From Porphyromonadaceae bacterium (GTDB lineage: Bacteria; Bacteroidota; Bacteroidia; Bacteroidales; Porphyromonadaceae), in assembly GCA_030528555.1 (NCBI GenBank), contig JAUMYQ010000011.1, forward strand, positions 1 through 55,375: a stretch of DNA of 55,375 nt, read 5' to 3'. A model generated the notes under the pieces. It was not told the DNA's origin and did not search any database. It saw nothing but the letters and a program-made list of their open reading frames with translations. Made by a program: the position numbers and the translations under genes. Each line of letters starts with the position of its first letter. Position 1 is the first letter of the stretch. Shown here one piece after another: positions 47,199 through 55,375 of this stretch.

Positions 47199-48181
47199 TT
47201 CTTTTTCGCATTAAATTTTTCTCTCCAGCGAGCGAACAACTTGCACCACAGCACTCCAGGATGATATCGCCATCCCTTCGTTATAGTCATATAACTCTGT
47301 TGATCTGCTCTGAGAGCTTGATAAATCTTAGCTATGGGCTCCAGCATCGAACCCTCAAAATCAATCTTCCCAATAGTCTGCCTACGAGAGAGAATATAGT
47401 TCATCAGCATAAACACCTTAAGCTGATACTTCCCCCCCCGTAAGCGATCTGTGCCTTCTCCAATTAGGTAGGCAACCCCCTGATGCTCTACCCAAAAGGC
47501 TACCATAGCCAACTCACCCATAGCATTGGCCACTCCTATCACCTGAGCCTCACCTCGTACCAACCCCTGATGCATAAGCCGAAGCATTAAGGGTAGATCA
47601 CCCTTGTAACCTTTGTACAAAGCCGTAGAAGATAAAATGTCCTTCACATCTGAGAGCTGCACACTCGGCAGATAAACAAAGCCTGCTCGCTCGGTAGATT
47701 TGAGGTTCTTACGTAGAGAAGCACTGATAGTAGACCGAATATCCTCAGCTGTCTGAAGCATGGCCACATCCCACACATAATTGTAGCGTGTACTCTGTCC
47801 GTAGCCAAGCCAGTATAACCCAAGCCAGTCTATATAATCAGGAGAGTAATTTAAATGGTAATAAGCATGTGAAGGAACCTGATAATGAAATACCTGGATT
47901 ATGGTTTGTTTCTCATAAGAAGTTAAAGCATCTTCCAAAAAGAGCACCCCTGTATACTGACAATAAGGAGGCGTAACTATCTGTCCTCCTATAAGGCGTG
48001 CTACAAAGAGTGCAAGACAACGTCCTGCATCATAACAAGCCAAACACACCCACTCATCTAGAGGCATCACTACCTGTAACCACCATGGAGCAAAATAGAG
48101 CGGATATTCTCGCCCCTCAAGTAGGGCCGTATAATCGTCTAAGCTTAGAGACTCTATATTATAGCGAGACACTCCTGCCAT
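47195..48181 (-). CDS. FemAB/BioF2-like acetyltransferase-domain protein
   Basis: The 328-residue protein lacks membrane segments and has the two-lobed layout of FemAB or BioF2-type GNAT proteins (PF13480). The LRKNLKSTERAGF phrase, then a late segment IGKIDFEGSMLEPIAKIYQ, is the usual signature. Related proteins transfer amino acids or acyl groups to cell wall or capsule precursors, so an envelope role is inferred. A G8 run (coding strand) at 47432-47439 encodes Arg-Gly-Gly. It follows ogt by 16 bases and overlaps DUF3276 by four. Confidence 0.75.
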   Translation of the reverse strand: MAGVSRYNIESLSLDDYTALLEGREYPLYFAPWWLQVVMPLDEWVCLACYDAGRCLALFVARLIGGQIVTPPYCQYTGVLFLEDALTSYEKQTIIQVFHYQVPSHAYYHLNYSPDYIDWLGLYWLGYGQSTRYNYVWDVAMLQTAEDIRSTISASLRKNLKSTERAGFVYLPSVQLSDVKDILSSTALYKGYKGDLPLMLRLMHQGLVRGEAQVIGVANAMGELAMVAFWVEHQGVAYLIGEGTDRLRGGKYQLKVFMLMNYILSRRQTIGKIDFEGSMLEPIAKIYQALRADQQSYMTITKGWRYHPGVLWCKLFARWREKFNAKKK

Positions 48182-48197
48182 AAGTCAAATATTCTGC

Positions 48198-48758
48198 CTA
48201 AACTCGCTCTAGTAATAGGAGCTTTCTCTTACGCTCTACTCCACCCTCTGCACTATACTGACCTAAACCTCCTGAACGAGGCACAACACGATGGCAGGGA
48301 ACAAAGGGAACGATCGTATTCTTTCCTACAGCAGAGGCAACGGCTCTAACAGCTCGAGGGTAACCAGCCTTGGTCGCTAGCTCAATATAAGTGATCGTCT
48401 CTCCCAAACTAACCTCAAGCAAGGCCTCCCAAGTAGCCTGCTGAAGCAACGTACCATAAAGAATCAAAGGGATCGGTCTATGGGGTAACACTCTACCAAT
48501 CAGTCCTAGAAGTTCATCCAACCAGGGGACTGACGACTGCATAGTAATATGAGCATTCGGGAAAAGCTCTCCGAGATACTCTAAAGAAGGCTCTAAGCTA
48601 GGCCCAACGAAGCCACTGTAGCACACCCCCAGCCCATCAAAGGCAACAAGAAGCTTACCATAACTCGTCTCGCAAACGACACAATACAGGTACTCAACCT
48701 CTCCTCTTGCTACCTTGGACTTAAAAAACAGGCGGAAGCAATCTCTGGACCCTAACAT
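48198..48758 (-). CDS. ogt: Methylated-DNA--protein-cysteine methyltransferase
   Basis: This suicide enzyme removes methyl groups from O6-methylguanine. The active site PCHRVV is followed by GGLGQYSAEGGVERKRKLLLLE, and the preceding RAVRAVASAVGKN is the helix-turn-helix arginine finger region. The 186-residue length and an N-terminal ribonuclease-like domain fit Ogt. It follows folE by 14 bases. Confidence 0.94.
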   Translation of the reverse strand: MLGSRDCFRLFFKSKVARGEVEYLYCVVCETSYGKLLVAFDGLGVCYSGFVGPSLEPSLEYLGELFPNAHITMQSSVPWLDELLGLIGRVLPHRPIPLILYGTLLQQATWEALLEVSLGETITYIELATKAGYPRAVRAVASAVGKNTIVPFVPCHRVVPRSGGLGQYSAEGGVERKRKLLLLERV

Positions 48759-48772
48759 TACTTCGAAATCTA

Positions 48773-49363
48773 CTAATGACCTCTAGAGATAAGTTGCATA
48801 AATTCTTCTCTAGTCTTTGCCTCGGCAAAAGCCCCTGTAAAGTCACTGGTTGTAGTAAGTGAATGCTGCTTCTCAACCCCTCGCATCTGCATACACATAT
48901 GTTGAGCCTCGATAACAACAATTACACCTAGAGGATTGAGAGTAGAGTGAATACACTCTTTGATCTCAGTTGTGAGTCGCTCTTGTACCTGCAGTCTACG
49001 AGCGTAAACATCCACAACCCTAGGGAGCTTAGACAGTCCTGTGATATAGCCATTAGGAATATATCCCACATGTACCTTGCCAAAGAAAGGAAGCATGTGA
49101 TGCTCGCACATCGAATAGAAATCAATGTCGCGCACGATAACCATCTGTCTGTACTCCTCTCGAAACATGGCCGATCGTAATATCTCTCTTGGATCTTGTT
49201 CATATCCCTGAGTCAGAAACTGCAGAGCCTTAGCCACCCTTTCGGGGGTCTTGATGAGTCCTTCTCTCGCTGGATCCTCGCCCAACAAAGACAAAATCTC
49301 GCCATAATGCTCTTGTAAAAGTGCCTGTCTTTGCTCCTTACTCTGAGAACTATCTATCTTCAT
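48773..49363 (-). CDS. folE: GTP cyclohydrolase I
   Basis: FolE converts GTP to 7,8-dihydroneopterin triphosphate, the first step of folate synthesis. The 196-residue protein has the zinc site Cys-His-His in [16 protein letters not shown], then [21 protein letters not shown] written in part, and [11 protein letters not shown] with the third zinc cysteine. It lies ten bases after the SPOR gene. Confidence 0.97.
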   Translation of the reverse strand: MKIDSSQSKEQRQALLQEHYGEILSLLGEDPAREGLIKTPERVAKALQFLTQGYEQDPREILRSAMFREEYRQMVIVRDIDFYSMCEHHMLPFFGKVHVGYIPNGYITGLSKLPRVVDVYARRLQVQERLTTEIKECIHSTLNPLGVIVVIEAQHMCMQMRGVEKQHSLTTTSDFTGAFAEAKTREEFMQLISRGH

Positions 49364-49373
49364 CTTACTAAAC

Positions 49374-49892
49374 TTAGTACTCTGAGGCAGGTGTATAGTT
49401 CAATACACGTACTTTGTCTCGAACGACATAGGACTCTTTACCCCAAACAGGAAGCTGTTCAACAAGCTTATTGCGTACCTGACGAGCCTCTGCCATAGAC
49501 GTAAAATCACCCACAACAAGCTTCCAAAATGGAGCCTTAAACACGACATAGCAAGTATGCTCGGTCGCTAGGGCCTTAATCATGGCCTCTCGAGCGTATG
49601 CCTCGGCCTTGGACGATGGCAAGTTACCGTTGAAGAATTGAATGCGATAGCCCATCATAAGAGAGATATTACCCTCTCTACCCAACACTCGGCTATATCT
49701 ACCCGAAACCGAGCCAACAAGCTGACGAAGCTCGTCTGACTGATCTACGGTCACCCGCCCTTCTCCTGGAACATCACTCTCCAACGCCTCAAATATAGAC
49801 CTTGGTATAGCCCTCTGTGCAATCCCCTCTTGAGCCCAAATAGTAGTTAGAGGTAGGACAGAAAGGCTAAGCAGTAAAAGCCTCTTACTCAT
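49374..49892 (-). CDS. Exported SPOR-domain protein
   Basis: A signal peptide ([21 protein letters not shown]) leads to a linker and a C-terminal SPOR domain (about residues 85-165) that should bind denuded peptidoglycan. Features are YRIQFFNG and [25 protein letters not shown] proteins concentrate at septal wall. The frame begins with a GTG one codon earlier; the ATG at 49892 is chosen. Its place between tpiA and folE is standard for Bacteroidales. Confidence 0.9.
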   Translation of the reverse strand: MSKRLLLLSLSVLPLTTIWAQEGIAQRAIPRSIFEALESDVPGEGRVTVDQSDELRQLVGSVSGRYSRVLGREGNISLMMGYRIQFFNGNLPSSKAEAYAREAMIKALATEHTCYVVFKAPFWKLVVGDFTSMAEARQVRNKLVEQLPVWGKESYVVRDKVRVLNYTPASEY

Positions 49893-49995
49893 CACGTCAC
49901 ATTAAAGTTTCCTATCAACCTGCACTTCAGCCAGGGGTTGCTATCTAGAAAGAAGAAAGACCTTCCCCCACTAGGCAACCCCTGCAGGTATATTA

Positions 49996-50745
49996 CTAGA
50001 ATGCTTCTACAATGGGAAGGAAGTCTGCCACGGCTAGCGAAGCACCACCAATGAGACCACCATCCACGTCTGGGCGGCTGAATAGATCTTTGGCATTATT
50101 CTTATTGCAGCTACCACCATAGAGAATAGTACAATTATCCGCCACTGCTTGACCGTATTTGGAGGCGATGAACCCACGAATATGAGCGTGGATCTCCTGA
50201 GCTTGATCAGAAGTAGCCGTCAAACCTGTACCGATAGCCCAAACAGGCTCATAGGCTAGCACAATCTTACCAAAATCCTCTGGAGAAAGGTCAAAAAGAG
50301 CAGAAACTAACTGGCTCTCCACAACCTCAAAATGCTTACCAGCCTCACGCTCTTCCTTGACCTCTCCAATACAGAATATGGGCGTTAGGCCATTTTGCAG
50401 AGCCAGCATTACCTTATCAGTAAGGATCTGATCCGTCTCCCCATAATAAGCACGACGTTCACTATGACCAAGGATCACATACTTAGCGCCTGTAGAGGCC
50501 ACCATGGCAGCGGATACCTCACCAGTATAAGCTCCCTTTTCCTTATCAGCGCAATTTTCAGCAGCGATGCTTGCGCCCTCAATCTGTTCAGCGAGGGTAG
50601 CTAAATGAATGAATGGAGCCCCAATCACTACATCACACTTAAGAGACTTCCCTCTGAGGGCAGCATTAAGTTCCTCTACGAAGGCTACCCCCTCAGCAAG
50701 GGTCTTGTTCATCTTCCAGTTTCCTGCTACGATGTTCTTTCTCAT
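49996..50745 (-). CDS. tpiA: Triosephosphate isomerase
   Basis: TpiA interconverts glyceraldehyde 3-phosphate and dihydroxyacetone phosphate. The 249-residue protein has AGNWKMNK near its start, the catalytic histidine in ILGHSERR, the catalytic glutamate in [11 protein letters not shown], and the phosphate loop [10 protein letters not shown]. The frame extends upstream by 44 codons into the previous gene; ATG 50745 is the family start. It lies 40 bases after the DoxX protein gene. Confidence 0.97.
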   Translation of the reverse strand: MRKNIVAGNWKMNKTLAEGVAFVEELNAALRGKSLKCDVVIGAPFIHLATLAEQIEGASIAAENCADKEKGAYTGEVSAAMVASTGAKYVILGHSERRAYYGETDQILTDKVMLALQNGLTPIFCIGEVKEEREAGKHFEVVESQLVSALFDLSPEDFGKIVLAYEPVWAIGTGLTATSDQAQEIHAHIRGFIASKYGQAVADNCTILYGGSCNKNNAKDLFSRPDVDGGLIGGASLAVADFLPIVEAF

Positions 50746-50785
50746 AGTTCTTACAATTTTATAATCATGAAATAGTTCAGTCTTA

Positions 50786-52060
50786 CTAATCGTCTTGGCG
50801 AGCCTTATAGCCCAAGATATTGAGCCGTCTAGCAACGATCCGCAACAAAGCCAACCCCAATATAAGCCCCCAAACAACTAGGGGTAAAAGTCTTGTACGT
50901 GAAGGTAAGCTAGTCTTACTGCCAACCATGCGGCTCTCGACATAATCAGAGAGTTGCTCTAGGCTGGGAAGCATAGCTACCGATATTTTGTCCTTAATTA
51001 CGCCCTTCTTCAGGAGAATAAGCGCAGGATTGGCTCTCACCATCGTTTTAATAGTCGATGCATCAGCAAAAAGGATAGGATAATCCGCTCCTGTCTGGTA
51101 TCTCCACTCAGCTTCCTCCTCGGGTGTGGAGGCGGAAACTCCGTAGAAGTTATAGCCTTTGTGCTTGGCATAGCGATACAATTCATTAATCTCTGAGAGC
51201 CTACGTTGATCTGCCTTGACCCAACTGATTGAGAGTAAGAGTATCGTACCGATGCTGTCTTGCAAAATCTCGTCCTCCATATGATCTCCACGATCATTGC
51301 GTAACTCAAAAAAATAGGTAGGCTTATAGCTCTTGAGCTGATCGTCTTGCTCTAGACGCACATAAGTCCAGGAACTGTCAGGCAAAGCATCAAGGTTAAA
51401 ACCCTGCTCCCGACCATCACGCTTGTAAATGTACTTCGTTCCCTCAAAGAGTGCAGCCTGATAGGCAGCCTCATCCTCTTCTATCTTTTCTCTAAGATTG
51501 TAGCCTATGCGGTAAGGACGTAGGTCTTTGTAGGGTAAGTAATAGTAATTCTGATAGATAAAATATGAAATACCTAAAAGAGCCAAGGCCGCAGGTAGCC
51601 ACCTCTCCCTGCGAGAAAATAGATGCCCCAGACTGCGCGCAGAGACCATCAGAGCATAGGACAATGGTAAGAGAATCAGATTCTTGATCAGAGAAGCACC
51701 ATTGGACAACTTGATTACATCACCGAAACAACCGCAATCGGGAAGCACACCAGTCCAATAGATGTAGAGAGTAACCAGTGTCATCCCGACCATTAGAGCA
51801 AAGCTAGCACGAGTAACGATCCGTCTATAAATCCCCATCAGAAGCATTGCTCCAAGCATAAACTCCAAAATGCATAGGAGGATAGCCACAAACATAGATA
51901 GCTCCACGAGCCAAACCCAACTCGACCCTAAGGCAGAGCTGATGTAATCCGTTATCTTGAGGGATGCTCCCATCGGATCGGTCGCCTTAAACACCCCTGA
52001 GACAACGAAAACCGAGCCAAGAATGACCCTCGAGAGTTCCAACAATATCCGACGTAGCAT
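50786..52060 (-). CDS. DoxX-domain plus thioredoxin-like membrane protein (BT_3928 type)
   Basis: The 424-residue protein has a DoxX-like membrane part (about residues 5-150) with the LPDCGCFGD motif found in methylamine utilisation MauE-like proteins. A membrane segment and an extracytoplasmic thioredoxin-like domain follow (about 225-385: [16 protein letters not shown], but no CxxC motif). A last membrane segment sits near residue 400. It is a known Bacteroidales family; a role in envelope redox or thiol chemistry is inferred. Its start shares one base with the DUF1599 stop. Confidence 0.87.
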   Translation of the reverse strand: MLRRILLELSRVILGSVFVVSGVFKATDPMGASLKITDYISSALGSSWVWLVELSMFVAILLCILEFMLGAMLLMGIYRRIVTRASFALMVGMTLVTLYIYWTGVLPDCGCFGDVIKLSNGASLIKNLILLPLSYALMVSARSLGHLFSRRERWLPAALALLGISYFIYQNYYYLPYKDLRPYRIGYNLREKIEEDEAAYQAALFEGTKYIYKRDGREQGFNLDALPDSSWTYVRLEQDDQLKSYKPTYFFELRNDRGDHMEDEILQDSIGTILLLSISWVKADQRRLSEINELYRYAKHKGYNFYGVSASTPEEEAEWRYQTGADYPILFADASTIKTMVRANPALILLKKGVIKDKISVAMLPSLEQLSDYVESRMVGSKTSLPSRTRLLPLVVWGLILGLALLRIVARRLNILGYKARQDD

Positions 52061-52623
52061 TACCTTTCTTCCGATAACTTAATAAGCGCAAATATGGCAT
52101 AATTCACCATATCCATATAGTTGGCCGAGATACCTTCAGAGACCTTGGTCAGGCCCTCAAGGTCTTCTATCTGCTTCGTTCTATAGATCTTGGAAAGTAT
52201 AAGATCTACAATAGAGCTAACGCGCATCATACGCCAGGCTTCCCCATAGTCGTGATTCTTGGCTTGCATCAGCTCTAGCGTCAAGCTGAGATACCTATCG
52301 TACAGTTCCAAGGCCTCAGCATTGGTTATATCGGGGCTATCGACAGCACCTCGATCCAATTGTATCATCGCAACTAAGCCATAGTTAAGTATAGCCACAA
52401 ACTCCCCTTCTATATCTTCGCCTACGAGATTAAGCTTGGTATCCTGTAACGTACGTATACGATTGGCTTTGATATAAATCTGATCAGTAAGACTACTTGG
52501 GCGCATGATACGCCAGGCCGCCCCATAGTCGTGTAGCTTATCGGCAAACAATGCCCTAGCTCCCTTGACAATCTCGAGACACTGAGCCTGAGTTTGTTGA
52601 CCCTGTACTGTCGACATCGTCAT
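52060..52623 (-). CDS. DUF1599 family protein
   Basis: This 187-residue cytoplasmic protein contains two copies of a DUF1599 unit: KLHDYGAAWRIMRPSSLTDQ (about residues 30-49) and KNHDYGEAWRMMRVSSIVDL (about 119-138). Each is followed by a helix with nearby Lys/Arg residues and by NYGLVAMIQL or NYAIFALIKL. Function is unknown; the HDYGxAW motif suggests a metal or nucleotide site. It overlaps lon by four bases and the DoxX gene by one. Confidence 0.88.
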   Translation of the reverse strand: MTMSTVQGQQTQAQCLEIVKGARALFADKLHDYGAAWRIMRPSSLTDQIYIKANRIRTLQDTKLNLVGEDIEGEFVAILNYGLVAMIQLDRGAVDSPDITNAEALELYDRYLSLTLELMQAKNHDYGEAWRMMRVSSIVDLILSKIYRTKQIEDLEGLTKVSEGISANYMDMVNYAIFALIKLSEER

Positions 52624-55067
52624 GATTTCTTCCTTACAGGCTCAAGAGCGACACTAAGCACTTGGGAAATATCCTCTACATAGTGGAACGTAAGTCCCTT
52701 GATGTAGTCTTCTTTGATCTCAAGGATATCCTTCTCGTTCTCCTTACAGAGTACAATTTCCTTGATAGCAGCACGCTTAGCGGCCAAGATCTTCTCCTTA
52801 ATCCCTCCTACTGGGAGCACCTTACCACGCAGCGTTATCTCACCTGTCATAGCTATACGAGGACGAACTAACCGCCCTGTCATACTAGATACAAGTGATG
52901 TCACCATAGTGATACCCGCACTAGGTCCATCCTTTGGGACTGCCCCCTCAGGAACATGAATATGAACCTCCTTGCCCTTGACGGTCTCCTCCAAGATACC
53001 TAGCTCATCTCGATGTGCACGAACGTAGTCTAGAGCCAAAATAGCACTCTCTTTCATCACATCACCCAGGCTACCGGTCAGGACGAGCTTAAACTCTTGC
53101 CCCGCGTGCAAACTGCTCTCTACAAAAAGAATTTCTCCTCCAACACGTGTCCAGGCGAGCCCAACGACCACTCCTGGATGCTTGTTGCCCTGATATTTAT
53201 CTCTAGTGAATAACACCTTACCCAAATACTCTCTCACCTGCTCTGGCGTAACTTGCCCTACGATCTCCTCCTGAGATGCCACCTGCCAAGCAAGCTTACG
53301 CATCACAGTGGCAATCTTTTTGCTCAGATCACGCACACCACTCTCTCGGGTATAGTCCTCGATAATGGTATCAATGGCCTTGGGAGCAAACTTAACCTTA
53401 TACGCTCCCAGCCCATGTTCCTCAGCAATCTTGGGAATAAGATGTCGCTTCGCAATCTGATGCTTCTCCTCCGCGATATAACCGGACACCTCTATCATCT
53501 CCATACGATCGCGCAAAGGCTGCGATATAGCCCCGATATTGTTGGCTGTAGCTATGAAAAGGACCTTGCTAAGATCATAATCTATATCAAGATAGTTGTC
53601 ATGAAAGGTCACATTCTGCTCAGGATCTAGGACCTCCAAAAGAGCTGAGGCTGGGTCTCCCTTATAGTCGCTCGAGAGCTTATCTATTTCATCGAGAACA
53701 AAAACAGGATTAGATGTACCAGCTTTTTGTAATCCCTTGATGATACGCCCACACATAGCTCCAATATAGGTACGTCTGTGACCTCGTATCTCAGCTTCAT
53801 CGTGTACACCACCGAGTGAGATGCGTACATACTTGCGTCCAAGGCTCTCCGCTATGCTACGCCCAAGTGAGGTCTTACCTACCCCAGGAGGTCCATAGAG
53901 ACAGATGATGGGCGACTTCATATCACCCTTAAGCTTGAGTACCGCCAAATGCTCTAGAATGCGCTCCTTGACCTGCTCAAGTCCAAAATGCTCTGCATCG
54001 AGCTTGCGCTGTGCCTTTTTTAGATCAAAATTGTCACGGCTATATACACCCCATGGCAACGAAAGCATTGTACGCAGATACTGCATCTGTACAGCATAGT
54101 CGGGGCTCTGAGGATTGAAGCGCTCCGCCTTGCGTATTTCCTTCTCAAATATCTGGGCAACATCCGAAGACCACTTCTTTTTCTCTCCTTCCAGACGTAG
54201 CTCCTCTAGCTCATTATCGGAGGTCTGTCCCAGCTCTTCCTGGAACGTACGGATCTGTTGCTGCAAAAAATAGTCCTTTTGTTGCCTATCCATCTCAACC
54301 TTAGTCTTATTGGTTAGGCTCTCCTTGAGACGCAGCAACTTAAGCTCCGACTCTTGCAATTGAAGGACATTAAGTCCCCTATCCCTTATGTCATCCAACT
54401 CAAGCAACTCCTGCTTGGTGGACAAATCGACATTCAGCAAATGAATAGACGAGTTGATGAGATAGATCCCATTATTCATCTCTTTCATTATCTCTCGAAT
54501 AGGCTTAGGAACAGAGCCATGCATGAGCTTTATCATCTCCAAGAAGTTATCCTTGATAGATGATATCAATACCTTATACTCAGGACTTCGCCTCTGGGGG
54601 ATAACCTCTGTAAGCAGCTCTACCTCTGCCATCAGATAAGGCTCAGAAGCGTACTGCGCTCCGAGGCGGATACGCTGCCTACCTTGTACAATAATGGTCA
54701 CATTGCCATTGGGCATCTCCATGATGCGCTGGATACTGACCGCCACACCAACCTCGAAGAGATCAGATATCTGAGGATCTTCTTTTTCGGTATCTCTCTG
54801 CGCTACGGCAACGAAAATACCTCCCGTCTTGTCAATATGATCGATAAGACGGCGAGACTTCTCTCTACCTATATATATGGGGGATATATGCCCAGGGTAT
54901 AGCACCATGTTGCGTAGGGGCAATACAGGCATTACAGGATTAAGGTCTTCTTGCTCTACGCTGAATGTATCGTTGGGGTCTAGCCTACCTACTATCGGGA
55001 GCATCATCGCCTCGTGTGGTATCTGACTAGGATCTAATAATATCTCAAACTCATTTTTTTCCGCCAT
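52620..55067 (-). CDS. lon: ATP-dependent Lon protease
   Basis: Lon degrades misfolded and regulatory proteins. The 815-residue protein has the N-terminal LON domain (from about residue 45), a coiled-coil region, the AAA domain with Walker [10 protein letters not shown] near residue 395 and the Lon protease domain with catalytic Ser716 (PKDGPSAG) and Lys759 (GGIKEK). It starts the long minus-strand run of envelope, folate and metabolism genes. A TACCTTTG -7 box lies about 96 bases upstream. Confidence 0.97.
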   Translation of the reverse strand: MAEKNEFEILLDPSQIPHEAMMLPIVGRLDPNDTFSVEQEDLNPVMPVLPLRNMVLYPGHISPIYIGREKSRRLIDHIDKTGGIFVAVAQRDTEKEDPQISDLFEVGVAVSIQRIMEMPNGNVTIIVQGRQRIRLGAQYASEPYLMAEVELLTEVIPQRRSPEYKVLISSIKDNFLEMIKLMHGSVPKPIREIMKEMNNGIYLINSSIHLLNVDLSTKQELLELDDIRDRGLNVLQLQESELKLLRLKESLTNKTKVEMDRQQKDYFLQQQIRTFQEELGQTSDNELEELRLEGEKKKWSSDVAQIFEKEIRKAERFNPQSPDYAVQMQYLRTMLSLPWGVYSRDNFDLKKAQRKLDAEHFGLEQVKERILEHLAVLKLKGDMKSPIICLYGPPGVGKTSLGRSIAESLGRKYVRISLGGVHDEAEIRGHRRTYIGAMCGRIIKGLQKAGTSNPVFVLDEIDKLSSDYKGDPASALLEVLDPEQNVTFHDNYLDIDYDLSKVLFIATANNIGAISQPLRDRMEMIEVSGYIAEEKHQIAKRHLIPKIAEEHGLGAYKVKFAPKAIDTIIEDYTRESGVRDLSKKIATVMRKLAWQVASQEEIVGQVTPEQVREYLGKVLFTRDKYQGNKHPGVVVGLAWTRVGGEILFVESSLHAGQEFKLVLTGSLGDVMKESAILALDYVRAHRDELGILEETVKGKEVHIHVPEGAVPKDGPSAGITMVTSLVSSMTGRLVRPRIAMTGEITLRGKVLPVGGIKEKILAAKRAAIKEIVLCKENEKDILEIKEDYIKGLTFHYVEDISQVLSVALEPVRKKS

Positions 55068-55162
55068 ATCTTCTACTTGACTACTGTTTTGCCTATGCTA
55101 TCAATTGAGCCTCTGTCACTTGGCAGGTATTCCTACACGAAAGCCCAAGACATAAGGCTCCG

Positions 55163-55170
55163 CAAAGGTA
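55163..55170 (-). promoter_or_regulatory. Candidate lon promoter, -7 box
   Basis: The minus strand reads TACCTTTG, exact to TAnnTTTG, giving an 88-base leader. I see no -33 box and no heat-shock operator. Confidence 0.5.
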
Positions 55171-55320
55171 CGAAAAAGAGGGCTATGTACCTTAGACTCT
55201 AGTAACTCACCCTAAGTGGCAGCGTCAACTCTGGTCTCATCCTTTCAAATGATCTATCATCTGAAACGACAAATCATATTAAACTCATTACTAAACAATT
55301 ACAAGACCCCTTGATCCGTT

Positions 55321-55375
55321 CAAAAAATCTTCGGGAACTTTCAAAAAAAACTTCCCGAACTTTTTGGAAAAAGTT
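55321..55375 (+). repeat. A-tract modular repeat element, truncated copy at contig end
   Basis: AAAAAATCTTCGGGAACT starts this copy exactly as in the 9.9 and 39.2-kb copies. A runs start at 55322, 55343 and 55368. It stops at the dyad AACTTTTTGGAAAAAGTT, which is also the first 18 bases of the window. The contig therefore ends inside repeat copies at both ends. Confidence 0.85.

Larger units (their letters stand above)
55068..55375. other. Region upstream of lon to the contig end
   Basis: It holds the lon promoter and, from 55321, the repeat element. No gene is seen. Confidence 0.7.

Overview
This window looks like one complete assembled contig from a Bacteroidota chromosome, most likely Porphyromonas or a close relative. 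The support is the set of family genes (T9SS-sorted surface protein, DUF4271, DUF4924, DUF3098, DUF3276, DUF1599 and the DoxX/thioredoxin-like BT_3928 type protein), Bacteroidota promoters of the TAnnTTTG type, a P. gingivalis-like SodB, and gene orders typical of the order Bacteroidales. Almost all genes are housekeeping genes. There is no prophage, insertion sequence or CRISPR array. The genus is inferred from memory of related proteins, not from a search.

Layout. 0.1-4 kb (minus): yitT-like membrane gene and leuS. 4.2-9.3 kb (minus): a 1698-residue leucine-rich surface protein with a type IX secretion signal. 9.3-10.2 kb: a gene-poor gap with an orphan terminator, a G9 tract and an A-tract repeat element. 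10.2-17.3 kb (minus): ENPP-type phosphodiesterase, DUF4924, prfC and a GH109-type oxidoreductase-fold enzyme in one run, then initiator tRNA, a CPBP protease and a YpfJ-type metalloprotease. 17.8-22.5 kb (plus): a 2-oxoacid:ferredoxin oxidoreductase operon with a structured leader, then htrA. 22.9-32.5 kb (plus): menD, an arginine-deiminase-fold enzyme, radA and the two-part ThrE exporter; tRNA-Gly; exported superoxide dismutase and a HAD protein; DUF4271, hemD, rnpA, yidD and tatD. 32.8-38.9 kb (minus): ftsX, DUF3098, uppP, truB, queA, folK, rimM and dxr, running from ftsX to dxr. 39.5-41.9 kb (plus): a TonB-dependent siderophore receptor broken by a frameshift. 42-55.1 kb (minus): a long co-directional run from lon through DUF1599, the DoxX protein, tpiA, SPOR, folE, ogt, a FemAB-like protein, DUF3276, a membrane protein, mtaB, an LpxL-type acyltransferase and a family 2 glycosyltransferase to an acyltransferase-3 membrane protein.

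The most unusual signals are: (1) a dispersed modular repeat built from A-tract units spaced 22-24 bases, present inside the contig at about 9.9 and 39.2 kb and forming both contig ends, which resembles the minisatellite-in-MITE BrickBuilt elements of P. gingivalis; (2) a (CT)8-GT-(CT)8 simple repeat inside the acyltransferase-3 gene, a strong candidate for phase-variable modification of a surface glycan; (3) the frameshifted siderophore receptor; (4) near-identical tandem 74-residue modules in the surface protein; and (5) a two-hairpin leader before the oxidoreductase operon. I did not find a clearly new multi-gene system; the repeat family and the phase-variation candidate deserve the closest look.
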